DNA of 31,994 nucleotides from Ruminococcaceae bacterium UBA1236. GTDB lineage: Bacteria > Bacillota > Clostridia > Oscillospirales > Acutalibacteraceae. Positions 15,887 through 25,578 of this stretch are shown here, piece by piece. The stretch lies in the NCBI GenBank assembly GCA_002309055.1, contig DBWO01000007.1:22912-54905 (forward strand), written 5' to 3'. A program made the translations under genes and the position numbers. The stretch's first letter is position 1; every line of letters starts with the position of its first letter. The notes under the pieces are model-generated. The model did no database searches. It worked only from the letters and a program-made list of their open reading frames with translations, and had not been told where the DNA came from.

Positions 15887-17017
15887 ATGGTTAAAACACT
15901 GTGTATTCTCGGCGCCACCGGCTCTATAGGCGTGCAGGCGCTGGATGTGGCAAGGCTGAGGGGATATAAAATCACCGCTCTTACCGCAAACGGGAGAATC
16001 GACATTCTTGAAAATCAGATAAGAGAATTCAGCCCCGCCTACGCCGCCGTGGCAAACGAGGAGAAGGCGCGGGAGCTTAAAATAAAGGTGGCGGACACAT
16101 CCGTAAAAGTGCTTTCGGGCAAGGAGGGTGTCAAAGAGTGCGCCGCCATGGGAGCGGACGCGGTGCTAAACGGCATCGTCGGCATCGCGGGCCTTGAGCC
16201 CACCCTTGCCGCAATTGACGCGGGCAGCACGCTTGCCCTCGCGAACAAGGAGAGCCTTGTGACGGGCGGAAAACTCGTTACGGACAGAGCCGCGGCAAAG
16301 GGCGTTGCCATTCTGCCGGTTGACTCCGAGCACAGCGCGGTTTTCCAGTCCCTTCAGGGATGCAGGGATAAAAAGCAGGTAAAGAAGCTCATCCTCACCG
16401 CTTCGGGCGGCCCGTTTTTCGGGAAAAAGAAGGACGAGCTTAAAGACATAACCCCCGAGCAGGCGCTCGCTCACCCGAACTGGTCAATGGGCGCAAAAAT
16501 AACCATCGACTCTGCTACAATGATGAACAAGGGGCTCGAGATAATAGAGGCGGCGTGGCTTTTTGATATGGCGCCCGAAAAAATCGACGTGCTCGTGCAC
16601 AGGCAGAGCATAGTGCATTCACTCGTTGAGTATGAGGATAATTCCGTTATCGCTCAGCTCGGCGTGCCCGATATGCGCATACCCATTCAGTACGCTCTCA
16701 CTTATCCCGACAGGTTTGAGAGCCCGGCGGCGGAGCTTGACCTTGCCGCCTGCGCATCGCTCACCTTTGAAAAGCCGGATAATGACACATTCAGGTGCAT
16801 GGATTACTGCAGACAGGCGCTTTCAAAGGGCGGGCTTTACCCTGCCGCAGTCAACGCCGCGAACGAGAAGGCAAACCTGCTTTTCCGTCAGGGCAAAATC
16901 GGCTTTACCGACATTCAGGAGAGTGTGGGCAGAGCCCTTGAAATGAATTTGCCCACGGGTGAATACACGCTTGAGGACGTGCTTGAGACAGACAGGGCCG
17001 TCAGGGAAGAGAGGTAA
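15887..17017 (+). CDS. dxr: 1-deoxy-D-xylulose-5-phosphate reductoisomerase
   Basis: Dxr catalyses the first committed step of the MEP isoprenoid pathway, converting DXP to MEP with NADPH, and is the fosmidomycin target. The 376 residues match the family. The N-terminal Rossmann motif is ILGATGSIG. The metal and substrate region shows LPVDSEHSAVFQ, LTASGGPFF and HPNWSMGAKITIDSATMMNK (split across the active-site loop), then GLEIIEAAWLF. It lies with ispG two genes on and uppS two genes before, so isoprenoid precursor supply and use share one operon. AGAGGAAG serves as ribosome binding site. Confidence 0.97.
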   Translation: MVKTLCILGATGSIGVQALDVARLRGYKITALTANGRIDILENQIREFSPAYAAVANEEKARELKIKVADTSVKVLSGKEGVKECAAMGADAVLNGIVGIAGLEPTLAAIDAGSTLALANKESLVTGGKLVTDRAAAKGVAILPVDSEHSAVFQSLQGCRDKKQVKKLILTASGGPFFGKKKDELKDITPEQALAHPNWSMGAKITIDSATMMNKGLEIIEAAWLFDMAPEKIDVLVHRQSIVHSLVEYEDNSVIAQLGVPDMRIPIQYALTYPDRFESPAAELDLAACASLTFEKPDNDTFRCMDYCRQALSKGGLYPAAVNAANEKANLLFRQGKIGFTDIQESVGRALEMNLPTGEYTLEDVLETDRAVREER

Positions 17018-17022
17018 CGCCG

Positions 17023-18120
17023 ATGAGCTTTATTCAGACTTTATCAATAGGGACCGTATGGGGCAAAGTGTGGCCTTTCCTTGTTGCCATATTCTTTTTC
17101 GGTCTGCTCATATTTTTCCACGAGCTCGGTCACTTCATTTTTGCCAGGATATTCGGCGTCAAGGTAAACGAGTTTGCCATGGGCATGGGCCCCGCGATAT
17201 TCAAATTCAAGAAAAAAGACACCACTTACGCCCTTCGCGTTTTCCCCATAGGCGGTTACTGCGCCATGGAGGGCGAAGACAGCGAGAGCGAGGATGAGGG
17301 CGCGTTTTGCAACAAGAAGGCGTGGCAAAGATTCATCATCGTCGCGGCGGGCGGCGTGGTCAACATCATAATGGGCATAATCATCGTTATGATTATGCTC
17401 GGCACATCCAACGACCTCATAGGCACTCCGAAAATCCATTCCTTCACCGAAGACGCCGTGAGCAATACGCAGGGCCTTCAGAAGGATGACGAGCTTTACA
17501 AAATCAACGGCAGAAAAGTTTATTCGGACTATGACGTTTCCTATTTTATGTCAACGGATGACGACGGCGTGTTTGACCTTGTAGTTAAAAGAAACGGCGA
17601 AAAGGTTAACCTCAACGGCATAAAATTCAAGACAGAGGAAACGGAGATTAACGGCGAAAAACGGCTTATAATAGTTTACGACTTCATCATAGTGGGCGTT
17701 GAGCCCTCGTTCAAGACGGTGATACCAAACGGCATAAAGACCTCGATTTCTTATGCCCGGCTCGTTTATGTGTCGCTCTTTGACCTGATAACGGGCAAAT
17801 ATCACGTGAGCGACCTGAGCGGACCGATAGGCACGGTGAACTATATCGCGGACGCGGCATCCGAAAGCGTAAAGGATACGGATTTCACCTTCCTCTATGT
17901 GCTTCTTGCGCTTATCGCGATAAACATAGGCCTTTTCAACCTGCTTCCTCTTCCCGCGCTTGACGGCGGCAGACTGCTTTTCATCCTCATTGAGATGATT
18001 GCGAGAAAGCCGGTGCCCCGCAAGTTTGAGGGATGGGTGCACGCGGTCGGCATGGTGCTGCTGCTCGCGCTTATGGCTTTTGTTTCATTCAGCGATATAT
18101 GGAAACTGATAAAGGGATAA
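17023..18120 (+). CDS. rseP: Site-2 protease, RseP/RasP family zinc metalloprotease
   Basis: An intramembrane zinc protease that cleaves anti-sigma factors and leftover signal peptides within the membrane. The zinc-binding HELGH motif (His33, Glu34, His37) is in the first transmembrane segment. The third ligand motif, LPALDGGRLLF with Asp314, is near the C-terminus. Between them are a membrane segment (~104-126) and a PDZ domain with the typical GLQKDDELYKINGRKV. The 365-residue length is normal for Firmicutes. It starts 5 nt after the dxr stop and ends 2 nt before ispG. Its substrates in this organism cannot be told from the window. Confidence 0.96.
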   Translation: MSFIQTLSIGTVWGKVWPFLVAIFFFGLLIFFHELGHFIFARIFGVKVNEFAMGMGPAIFKFKKKDTTYALRVFPIGGYCAMEGEDSESEDEGAFCNKKAWQRFIIVAAGGVVNIIMGIIIVMIMLGTSNDLIGTPKIHSFTEDAVSNTQGLQKDDELYKINGRKVYSDYDVSYFMSTDDDGVFDLVVKRNGEKVNLNGIKFKTEETEINGEKRLIIVYDFIIVGVEPSFKTVIPNGIKTSISYARLVYVSLFDLITGKYHVSDLSGPIGTVNYIADAASESVKDTDFTFLYVLLALIAINIGLFNLLPLPALDGGRLLFILIEMIARKPVPRKFEGWVHAVGMVLLLALMAFVSFSDIWKLIKG

Positions 18121-18122
18121 TC

Positions 18123-19172
18123 ATGGAAAGAAAAATCACAAAGAAAATTTGCGCGGGCGGTGTTTTCATCGGCGGGGGCAGCCCCGTAACGGTGCAGTCC
18201 ATGCTGAATATACCCGCTTATGATATTGAGGGCAGCGTGCTTCAGGCAAAGGAGCTTGAAAAGGCGGGCTGCGATATCATCAGGGCGGCGGTGCCCCGGA
18301 TTGAGGATGTGAAACTCATTGAGGCGCTCAAGGAAAACGTTTCCGTTCCGGTAGTGGCGGACATTCACTTTGATTATAAAATCGCTCTCGCCTGCGCGGA
18401 CGCGGGTGTTGACAAAATCCGCATAAATCCCGGCAACATCGGCTCTGATGACAGAGTTAAGGCCGTTGCGGACAAATGCAGGGAAAAGAATATACCCATA
18501 CGCATAGGCGTTAACTCCGGCTCGGTCGAAAAGAGCATACTCGCAAAATACGGCGCCCCCACGGCGCAGGCGCTCACCGAGAGCGCGCTTTACCACGCCT
18601 CGCTGCTTGAAAAGTTTGATTTTGACGATATCGTCATTTCGATAAAATCAAGCGATGTTATCACGATGATGCAGGCATACCGCCTTGTGAGCGAAAGGTG
18701 CTCCTATCCGCTTCACCTCGGAGTTACCGAGGCGGGCACATACGAGAGCGCCCTTATCAAATCATCAATCGGCATCGGCTCGCTCCTCGCGGAGGGGATA
18801 GGCGACACAATCAGGGTTTCGATGACCGACTCACCCGTTAAAGAAGTCGCCGCGGGCATAAACATTCTCAAAGCGCTCGGTCTGCGCAAAGGGCCGCAGA
18901 TAGTTTCCTGCCCCACCTGCGGCAGGACGGCGATTTCCCTCATCGACCTCGCCAAAGAGGTTGAAAAGCGCCTTGAGGGCTGTGACAAAGATATTAAAGT
19001 TGCCGTTATGGGCTGTATAGTAAACGGCCCGGGCGAAGCGAGAGAGGCGGATATAGGCATTGCCGGCGGAAAGGGCGAAGCGCTCATTTTCCGCAAGGGC
19101 GAAATCATACGCAAGGTGCCCGAAAGCGAAGCCGTTGACGCGCTTATGAAAGAGATTGAAAATTTAGGATAA
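18123..19172 (+). CDS. ispG: 4-hydroxy-3-methylbut-2-enyl-diphosphate synthase (flavodoxin)
   Basis: IspG (GcpE) is the iron-sulfur enzyme of the MEP pathway that converts MEcPP to HMBPP. The 349 residues fit the short bacterial form, without the plant-type insert. Three cluster ligands are visible: Cys263 and Cys266 in SCPTCGRT and Cys298 in MGCIVNGPGEA. The N-terminal TIM barrel has GGGSPVTVQSM, ADIHFDYK and RINPGNIG. The ATG at 18123 follows rseP by 2 nt, with AAGGGAT within the end of rseP as ribosome binding site; an in-frame ATG at 18033 lies well inside rseP and is unlikely. It is the usual clostridial neighbour of dxr, rseP and polC. Confidence 0.97.
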   Translation: MERKITKKICAGGVFIGGGSPVTVQSMLNIPAYDIEGSVLQAKELEKAGCDIIRAAVPRIEDVKLIEALKENVSVPVVADIHFDYKIALACADAGVDKIRINPGNIGSDDRVKAVADKCREKNIPIRIGVNSGSVEKSILAKYGAPTAQALTESALYHASLLEKFDFDDIVISIKSSDVITMMQAYRLVSERCSYPLHLGVTEAGTYESALIKSSIGIGSLLAEGIGDTIRVSMTDSPVKEVAAGINILKALGLRKGPQIVSCPTCGRTAISLIDLAKEVEKRLEGCDKDIKVAVMGCIVNGPGEAREADIGIAGGKGEALIFRKGEIIRKVPESEAVDALMKEIENLG

Positions 19173-19197
19173 TAAGAGATACAGGATAGGTTAGAAA

Positions 19198-22100
19198 ATG
19201 TCTTCAAATGAACTGAAATTTTTTATAGGGGAGTTTCTCGGCGATGAGCAGAAAGCGCTCATTGACGGCGCTGTGACCGAGAGCATCAGCTTTGACGAGG
19301 ATGCCCGGGTTTTCAGCGCTAAGGCGCGCTCGCCCCGTTACATAAAATTTGCCGACAAAGAGGCAATCGAAAAAGCGCTGACCGGATCGCTCGGTATCGG
19401 CGGGGCTCATCTTGACCTTGTTTTTCCCGGGCTCGAGCCGGATACGGCCGCTTTTGAGGATATACTTGCCGATATCAAGAGCAGAAATCCGCTTGTAAAC
19501 GGTTTCTTTGACGGAGCGCATCTTGAGCTCACGGGCGAAAACCTCGTTATCACGGTTGAGAGCGGCAAAGCCCTGCTGCTTGAGCTCGGCATGGACAAAG
19601 AGGTCGAAAAAGCCCTGCTCCGCCTTTTTGATAAAAATATCAACGTTACAATCGAGGGCGATAACGGCGTTGTTTTTGATTCGCCCGAATATAAAGAGAT
19701 GCAGAGCAAAAACGTTAAGATAGAGATGCCCGCGCTTTCCGGCGAGTCAAAGAAGAAAGCGGCGAAGCGGGAATATGACGACCTGCCCATCTCGCTCTCA
19801 AACGCAAGAGTGCTTTTCGGCCGCCCGATAAAAGGCAAGCCGGTACCCCTCTCGGGCATATCGATTGATGACGGCAACGTTACCGTCTGGGGTAAAGTGT
19901 TTGCCCTCGATATCAGGGATACCAAGGACGGCAAGCGCAAGATAATCAAATTCAACATAACCGATAAAACCAATTCCTTCACCGTGAAGGTGTTTGACAC
20001 GAGCGAGGCCTGCGCCCTTCTGGCGGACAGCCTCAAAAACGGCCTCGTGATTCTCGTGAGGGGCCATATCGAATATGATGACTATATCAAGACCTTCTGC
20101 ATAAAGGCGAATTCCATAGTGCAGATTGAGGAAATGGAAAAGACGGACGACAGCGAAGAAAAGCGCGTTGAACTTCACCTGCACACAAATATGTCGCAGA
20201 TGGACGGCATCACAAGCGCGAAAGCTCTCGTAAACAGAGCGGCAAAATGGGGGCACAAGGCCATTGCCATAACGGACCACGGCGTGGTGCAGGCGTTCCC
20301 CGAGGCGGCCGCGGCGTCAAAAGACACGGACGTAAAAATCATCTACGGTATGGAGGGCTATCTTGTTGATGACTCCGTGACCGCCGTAAACGGCGGCAGG
20401 GATATGCCGCTTGACGGCACCTTCGTTGTGTTTGACGTTGAAACAACGGGCCTTCGCACGGGCTCAGACCGCCTTACGGAAATCGGCGCGGTCAAATATG
20501 TGGGAGGAGTTGAAAAGGGCTCTTTCCGCACCTTCGTTGACCCCGAAAGACCCATTCCCGAAAAAATCGTTGAGCTTACGGGCATTACCGACGATATGGT
20601 AGCGGGCGCTCCCAAAGAGGCGGAGGCGGTCAGGAAATTCTTTGAGTTCTGCACGCCGGACGCGGTGCTTGTTGCGCACAACGCCACCTTTGATACGGAT
20701 GTTATGAAGGCCGTATGTGACAGAAACGGCATCGAATATAACTACACGCATATCGATACCCTGCTTATCGCCCAGGCGCTTCTCACGCCCAAAAAGAAGA
20801 ATTACAAGCTCGACACCGTCGCCGCGGACCTCGGTCTGCCCGGCTTTGACCATCACAGGGCGGATGAGGACGCGAGGATACTCGGCCTTATTTTCGAGAA
20901 GCTTGTCACCCGCCTTGAAGCGATGGGAATTCGCAATATAAGCGAAATCAATGATAAGATTAAGCCCGACCCGAAGAAACTCAAGAGCTATCACATTATC
21001 CTGCTCGCGAAAAACCGGAAGGGTCTCAAGAATCTTTATCAGATGATCACCGCTTCAAACCTTCAGTATTTCCACAGGAATCCGCGCATACCCCTGAGCG
21101 AGCTCAAAAAGCACAGGGAGGGCATCATTGTCGGCTCGGCTTGCGAGGCGGGCCAGCTTTACAGGGCGGTGCTCGCCGGCAAGAGGCACGCCGACCTTGT
21201 TAAAATCGCGGAAAACTATGATTATCTCGAGATTCAGCCCAACGGCAACAACGCCTTTATGATTGAAAAGGGCGAGGTTTCCTCGGTTGAGGAGCTCGAG
21301 GACATCAACAGGGAGATAATTGCCCTTGCCAAAGAGCTCGGCAAGCCCGCAGTTGCAACGGGCGACGTGCATTTTATGGATAAAGAGGACGCCATATACC
21401 GCGAGATTATTATGAACTCGCAGGGCTTCTCGGATGCGGACAGACAGGCGCCCCTCTATTACAGAACGACCCGGGAAATGCTCGACGAATTCTCATATCT
21501 TGACGAGGAGACGGCGAAAGAGGTTGTTATTTACAATCCCGCGAAAATCGCGGATGAGTGCGAGGAGATTCTGCCCATCCCGAAGGGCACATATCCGCCG
21601 CACATCGACGGCTCGGATGAGGAGCTCAGGCGCATATGCAACGAGCGTATGACGGAGCTTTACGGCTCACCCCTGCCCGAATACATTGAAAAGCGCCTCA
21701 ACAAGGAGCTTGACTCAATCATCAAAAACGGCTTCGCGGTGCTCTATATGATTGCCCAGAAGCTTGTGTATAATTCAATGGAGCACGGCTACTATGTAGG
21801 CTCAAGAGGCTCGGTCGGCTCATCATTCGTCGCTTTCGCGGCAGGTATATCCGAGGTTAACCCCCTCGCTCCGCACTACCTTTGCACCAAGTGCAAGCAC
21901 AGCGAGTTTTTCCTCAAGGGCGAATACGGCTCCGGCTTTGATATGCCGCCCAAAAACTGCCCCGTCTGCGGAGAGCCGATGGTGAGAGACGGCCACGACA
22001 TCCCCTTTGAAACCTTCCTCGGCTTCAAGGGCGACAAGTCACCCGATATCGACCTTAACTTCTCGAGCGAATATCAGTTTTACGCGCACAGATACACCGA

Positions 22101-23496
22101 GGAGCTTTTCGGCGAAACTCACGTTTTCAAGGCGGGCACGATAGGTACCGTCGCAGAGAAGACCGCCTTCGGATATGTTAAAAAATGGATGGAGGAGAGA
22201 GGCAGGGCGGATATAAACCCCGCCGAAATAGAGCGCCTCGCCGCGGGCTGTCAGGGAGTCAAGAGGACAACGGGCCAGCACCCGGGCGGAATGGTTGTTG
22301 TGCCGTCCGATATGGACGCGGAGGATTTCACCCCGATTCAGCATCCGGCGGACGACCCCGAATCCATTCACAGAACCACTCACTTCGATTTCCACTCGCT
22401 TCACGACACCATCCTGAAGCTTGATAATCTCGGTCACGAAGTTCCCACAATGTACAAGCACCTCGAGGATATGACGCATACTTCCGTTATGGACGCGGAT
22501 GTGTGCGACCCGAAGCTTTACCAAATGCTCACAAGCCCCGAGCCGCTCGGAGTTACCGCGGAGGATATAGGCTGCCCCACCGGCACGCTCTCTCTGCCCG
22601 AGCTCGGCACACCCTTTGTGCTCGGCATGCTCACGGAGGCGAAGCCCTCGAACTTCTCGGATATGCTCCAGATTTCGGGCCTTTCCCACGGCACGGACGT
22701 GTGGCTGGGCAACGCGCAGGAGCTTATCAAAAACGGCACCTGCACCATATCCGATGTTATCGGCACGCGTGACAGCATTATGGTTTACCTCATTCACAAG
22801 GGAGTTGACGAATCCACTGCCTTCAAGATTATGGAAATAGTCAGAAAAGGCAACGCCACCAAACTGCTCACGGACGAGCATAAAGCGACTATGAGGGAAA
22901 ACGGAGTGCCCGAGTGGTACCTTGACTCCTGCATGAAGATAAAATACATGTTCCCCAAAGCGCACGCCGCGGCTTACGTTATAGCCGCTATGCGTCTTGC
23001 GTGGTACAAGCTCTACTATCCGCTCGAGTATTACGCCACATACCTCACCGTCAGGGGAGGAGACCTTGAAATGGGCACCGTGCTTGACGGCAGGCAGGCG
23101 GTAAAATCCAGGATGAAAGAACTTGATTACAAAATCAAGACGAAGGACGCGAGCGCGAAAGAGGAGGATGTTTACACCTCCCTGCAGGTTATAAACGAGA
23201 TGATGGCGAGAGGCGTTGAATTCCTGCCCGTTGACATCTACAAATCCCGCGCACGGGAATATGTGATTGAGGACGGCAAAATCCGTCTTCCCTTCAGCGC
23301 CGTGCCCGGCTGCGGTGAAAACGCCGCCGCCAGTATTCAGGACGCCGTTGACAGGGCAACCGAGAAATTCCTCTCAATCGAGGATTTCCGCCTTCAGACC
23401 GGCATCCAGCAGAGCGTTGTGGACGTGCTCGAAAGCTACGGCGCCTTCGCCTCCATGCCCAAATCAACGCAGATGAATCTGTTTGATTTTATATAA
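19198..23496 (+). CDS. polC: DNA polymerase III alpha subunit, PolC type
   Basis: The main replicative polymerase of low-GC Gram-positive bacteria, with its own proofreading exonuclease; 1432 residues is the normal size. Order of domains: an N-terminal region (~1-220), an OB fold (~225-310, GNVTVWGKVFALDIRD), a PHP domain beginning with His327 and His329, an inserted DEDD exonuclease with Asp413 and Glu415 (FDVETTG), and the rest of the PHP domain. A zinc-finger pair follows (CTKC...CPVCG), then the polymerase core with catalytic Asp950 and Asp952 in PDIDLNF, then thumb and C-terminal regions (GCGENAAASIQDA). The end MNLFDFI resembles a beta-clamp-binding peptide (QMNLFDF). It is last in the operon. 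Confidence 0.98.
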   Translation: MSSNELKFFIGEFLGDEQKALIDGAVTESISFDEDARVFSAKARSPRYIKFADKEAIEKALTGSLGIGGAHLDLVFPGLEPDTAAFEDILADIKSRNPLVNGFFDGAHLELTGENLVITVESGKALLLELGMDKEVEKALLRLFDKNINVTIEGDNGVVFDSPEYKEMQSKNVKIEMPALSGESKKKAAKREYDDLPISLSNARVLFGRPIKGKPVPLSGISIDDGNVTVWGKVFALDIRDTKDGKRKIIKFNITDKTNSFTVKVFDTSEACALLADSLKNGLVILVRGHIEYDDYIKTFCIKANSIVQIEEMEKTDDSEEKRVELHLHTNMSQMDGITSAKALVNRAAKWGHKAIAITDHGVVQAFPEAAAASKDTDVKIIYGMEGYLVDDSVTAVNGGRDMPLDGTFVVFDVETTGLRTGSDRLTEIGAVKYVGGVEKGSFRTFVDPERPIPEKIVELTGITDDMVAGAPKEAEAVRKFFEFCTPDAVLVAHNATFDTDVMKAVCDRNGIEYNYTHIDTLLIAQALLTPKKKNYKLDTVAADLGLPGFDHHRADEDARILGLIFEKLVTRLEAMGIRNISEINDKIKPDPKKLKSYHIILLAKNRKGLKNLYQMITASNLQYFHRNPRIPLSELKKHREGIIVGSACEAGQLYRAVLAGKRHADLVKIAENYDYLEIQPNGNNAFMIEKGEVSSVEELEDINREIIALAKELGKPAVATGDVHFMDKEDAIYREIIMNSQGFSDADRQAPLYYRTTREMLDEFSYLDEETAKEVVIYNPAKIADECEEILPIPKGTYPPHIDGSDEELRRICNERMTELYGSPLPEYIEKRLNKELDSIIKNGFAVLYMIAQKLVYNSMEHGYYVGSRGSVGSSFVAFAAGISEVNPLAPHYLCTKCKHSEFFLKGEYGSGFDMPPKNCPVCGEPMVRDGHDIPFETFLGFKGDKSPDIDLNFSSEYQFYAHRYTEELFGETHVFKAGTIGTVAEKTAFGYVKKWMEERGRADINPAEIERLAAGCQGVKRTTGQHPGGMVVVPSDMDAEDFTPIQHPADDPESIHRTTHFDFHSLHDTILKLDNLGHEVPTMYKHLEDMTHTSVMDADVCDPKLYQMLTSPEPLGVTAEDIGCPTGTLSLPELGTPFVLGMLTEAKPSNFSDMLQISGLSHGTDVWLGNAQELIKNGTCTISDVIGTRDSIMVYLIHKGVDESTAFKIMEIVRKGNATKLLTDEHKATMRENGVPEWYLDSCMKIKYMFPKAHAAAYVIAAMRLAWYKLYYPLEYYATYLTVRGGDLEMGTVLDGRQAVKSRMKELDYKIKTKDASAKEEDVYTSLQVINEMMARGVEFLPVDIYKSRAREYVIEDGKIRLPFSAVPGCGENAAASIQDAVDRATEKFLSIEDFRLQTGIQQSVVDVLESYGAFASMPKSTQMNLFDFI

Positions 23497-23509
23497 TGGT
23501 ATAATAAAG

Positions 23510-23538
23510 CAGAGGCTCCCGTTTGACGGGAGCCTCTG
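23510..23538 (+). terminator. Hairpin downstream of polC
   Basis: A perfect 13-bp stem (CAGAGGCTCCCGT at 23510-23522 with ACGGGAGCCTCTG at 23526-23538; 3-nt loop) begins 14 nt after the polC stop. No T-run follows on the plus strand, so it may protect the 3' end or work together with the second hairpin and T-rich stretch 50-100 nt on. Confidence 0.6.
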
Positions 23539-23576
23539 AAACATTATCTGAACGCATTAACCTTTTAATCTTATAA

Positions 23577-23613
23577 GAAAAAGAGGCTCACAGGAAACAA
23601 ATCCTGCGAGCCT
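23577..23613 (-). terminator. Intrinsic terminator of the clpX operon, possibly bidirectional
   Basis: AGGCTC (23584-23589) pairs with GAGCCT (23608-23613), and the inner CAGGA pairs with TCCTG after one mismatch. On the minus strand the stem is followed by CTTTTTCTTAT, a good U-tract, about 50 nt after the clpX stop codon. On the plus strand TTTATCC and a T-rich region follow, so it could also stop polC transcripts. Confidence 0.8.
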
Positions 23614-23662
23614 TTATCCTATTATTGTCTTTTTGTTTTTCGCCTTTTTTGCCCCGGAAGGA

Positions 23663-24919
23663 TTATCCGGCGCTTTCTGCGCGGTGAAGCACAAGCGGCT
23701 CATCCCCGTCATTGACGCACGCGGCGGTGATTGCCACCTTCTGCGCGTTCGCGTCGGAGGGAATGTCAAACATCGAGTTCATAAGAGTCTGCTCAACTAT
23801 CGAGCGCAGGCCTCTCGCGCCGGTCTTCTTTTCGATTGCCTTGTCGGCTATCGCCTCGAGCGAGGCGCTGTCAAACTCAAGCTCAACGCCGTCAAGCAGG
23901 AAAAGCTCCTGATACTGTTTGATGATGGCGTTTTTGGGCTCCGTGAGTATTCTGACAAGAGCGTCTCTGTCAAGGTCTTTAAGGGTGGTGATAACGGGCA
24001 GTCTGCCGACAAGCTCGGGGATAAGGCCGTATTTCACCACGTCCTGCTGCACGATTTTCGAGAGCAGGTTTTCGCGCTGAAATTCTTTCTTGCTCTTAAC
24101 GTCCGCCTCAAAGCCGACGGCCGAGCCCGAAATTCTCTTTTCAATTATCTGCTCGATGCCGTCAAAGGCGCCGCCGCAGATAAAGAGAATGTTGGATGTG
24201 TCTATCTGAATGAACTCCTGCTGCGGGTGCTTTCTGCCGCCCTGCGGGGGCACATTCGCGACCGTGCCCTCAACGAGTTTAAGCAGCGCCTGCTGCACGC
24301 CCTCGCCGCTGACATCCCTTGTGATGGAAGGATTTTCGCTCTTGCGGGCGATTTTGTCAAGCTCGTCAATATATATTATGCCGCGCTCCGCCTGCTCGAT
24401 GTCGTAATCCGCCGCCTGGATAAGGCGCAGAAGGATATTTTCAACGTCCTCGCCCACATAGCCCGCCTCGGTGAGGGTGGTGGCGTCCGTGATGGCAAAG
24501 GGCACATCGAGGATTTTGGCAAGAGTCTGCGCGAGCATCGTTTTACCGACACCCGTGGGGCCGAGGAGCAGCACATTTGATTTCTGAATCTCAACATCCG
24601 TGTCGCGCACTGCCATTATTCTCTTGTAGTGGTTGTAAACCGCAACGCTCAGCGTGATTTTTGCCTCGTCCTGGCCTATCACGTATTTGTCAAGCTCGGC
24701 TTTGATTTCGTGGGGCTTGGGCAGGGCGTCAAAGGACTTTGTCCTGCGCTCCGTTTCGGCCTGAAAAGCCTCTTTGTTAAGAATGTCGTTGCAAAGGCTG
24801 ACGCATTCGTTGCAGATATATACTCCCTCGCCCTGAATGAGCTTTTCTACCTGCGCCTGCGTTTTGTGGCAGAACGAGCAGGAGGGAGTGCTGGTGCGTT
24901 TTTCGTCATCTCTCGGCAT
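23663..24919 (-). CDS. clpX: ATP-dependent Clp protease ATPase subunit ClpX
   Basis: The AAA+ unfoldase recognises tagged proteins and threads them into ClpP. The 418 residues have the N-terminal zinc-binding domain (Cys14, Cys17, Cys36, Cys39), Walker A GPTGVGKT at 120-127, the pore loop in GYVGEDVE, Walker B IIYIDELDKI, the RKH substrate loop (GGRKHPQQ) and the sensor-2 GARGLRS. The ATG at 24919 has GGGAG 7 nt upstream; an ATG seven codons earlier lacks that spacing. It follows clpP by 37 nt and ends at a terminator, so it is last in the thrC-to-clpX run. Confidence 0.98.
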   Translation of the reverse strand: MPRDDEKRTSTPSCSFCHKTQAQVEKLIQGEGVYICNECVSLCNDILNKEAFQAETERRTKSFDALPKPHEIKAELDKYVIGQDEAKITLSVAVYNHYKRIMAVRDTDVEIQKSNVLLLGPTGVGKTMLAQTLAKILDVPFAITDATTLTEAGYVGEDVENILLRLIQAADYDIEQAERGIIYIDELDKIARKSENPSITRDVSGEGVQQALLKLVEGTVANVPPQGGRKHPQQEFIQIDTSNILFICGGAFDGIEQIIEKRISGSAVGFEADVKSKKEFQRENLLSKIVQQDVVKYGLIPELVGRLPVITTLKDLDRDALVRILTEPKNAIIKQYQELFLLDGVELEFDSASLEAIADKAIEKKTGARGLRSIVEQTLMNSMFDIPSDANAQKVAITAACVNDGDEPLVLHRAESAG

Positions 24920-24956
24920 ATGGAATCTCCCGTCCGGCAAAATGTGCCGTGATAGT

Positions 24957-25538
24957 TTATCTGTGGATTATAACCTTATCGACAAGGCCGTATTCTTTTG
25001 CCTCTTCGGCGGTCAGCCAGTTGTCTCTGTCGGTATCAAGAGCTATCTCGTCAATGCTCTTGCCGGTGTTTTCGGCAAGGATTGAGTTGAGCTTTTCCTT
25101 GGTCCTCTGAATGTGCTGAGCGGCAATCTGCATATCGGATGCCTGGCCCTGCATGCCGCCTAGCGGCTGATGAATCATAATCTCGCTGTTGGGCAGAGCG
25201 TATCTCTTGCCCTTCGCGCCGCTTGAAAGCAGGAACGCGCCCATTGAGGCAGCCATACCCATGCAGATGGTGGCAACATCGCACTTGATGTACTGAATGG
25301 TGTCATAGATGGCCATGCCCGCGGTAACGCTTCCGCCGGGGCTGTTGATATAAAGGCTGATGTCCTTGTCGGGATCCTGGCTCTCAAGGAAGAGGAGCTG
25401 GGCTACCACAACGCTTGCGGTGGCGTCATTGATTTCCTCGGAGAGAACTATGATTCTGTCGTTGAGCAAGCGCGAAAAAATGTCGTATGAGCGCTCGCCG
25501 CGGTTGGTCTGTTCAATAACATAGGGAACGAGTGGCAT
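24957..25538 (-). CDS. clpP: ATP-dependent Clp protease proteolytic subunit ClpP
   Basis: A serine peptidase forming the double-ring chamber that works with ClpX. The 193-residue protein shows the catalytic triad Ser98 (MAASMGAF), His123 (EIMIHQPLGG) and Asp172 (DTDRD). It also has the YINSPGGSV oxyanion segment and the N-terminal RSYDIFSRLL typical of the mature form, so little or no propeptide is expected. AGAGGT is the ribosome binding site. It lies between tig and clpX, the conserved bacterial order. No CtsR or CIRCE operator is visible in the gap upstream. Confidence 0.98.
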   Translation of the reverse strand: MPLVPYVIEQTNRGERSYDIFSRLLNDRIIVLSEEINDATASVVVAQLLFLESQDPDKDISLYINSPGGSVTAGMAIYDTIQYIKCDVATICMGMAASMGAFLLSSGAKGKRYALPNSEIMIHQPLGGMQGQASDMQIAAQHIQRTKEKLNSILAENTGKSIDEIALDTDRDNWLTAEEAKEYGLVDKVIIHR

Positions 25539-25578
25539 ATCGTTTACCTCTTTTCATAATGTGCGGAAGGGGAGCGGA

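Noticed and set aside
22039..22965. Long antisense frame opposite polC
   Set aside because: It lies wholly inside a highly conserved gene, has no family resemblance or ribosome binding site, and is explained by codon bias of the sense strand.
23492..23505. Two TATAAT-like hexamers just after polC
   Set aside because: No -35 at proper spacing, and a terminator hairpin with no gene downstream on that strand follows at once.
25539..25578. CIRCE or CtsR heat-shock operator before clpP
   Set aside because: Neither the GCACTC-type dyad nor a GGTCAAA direct repeat is present in the gap.
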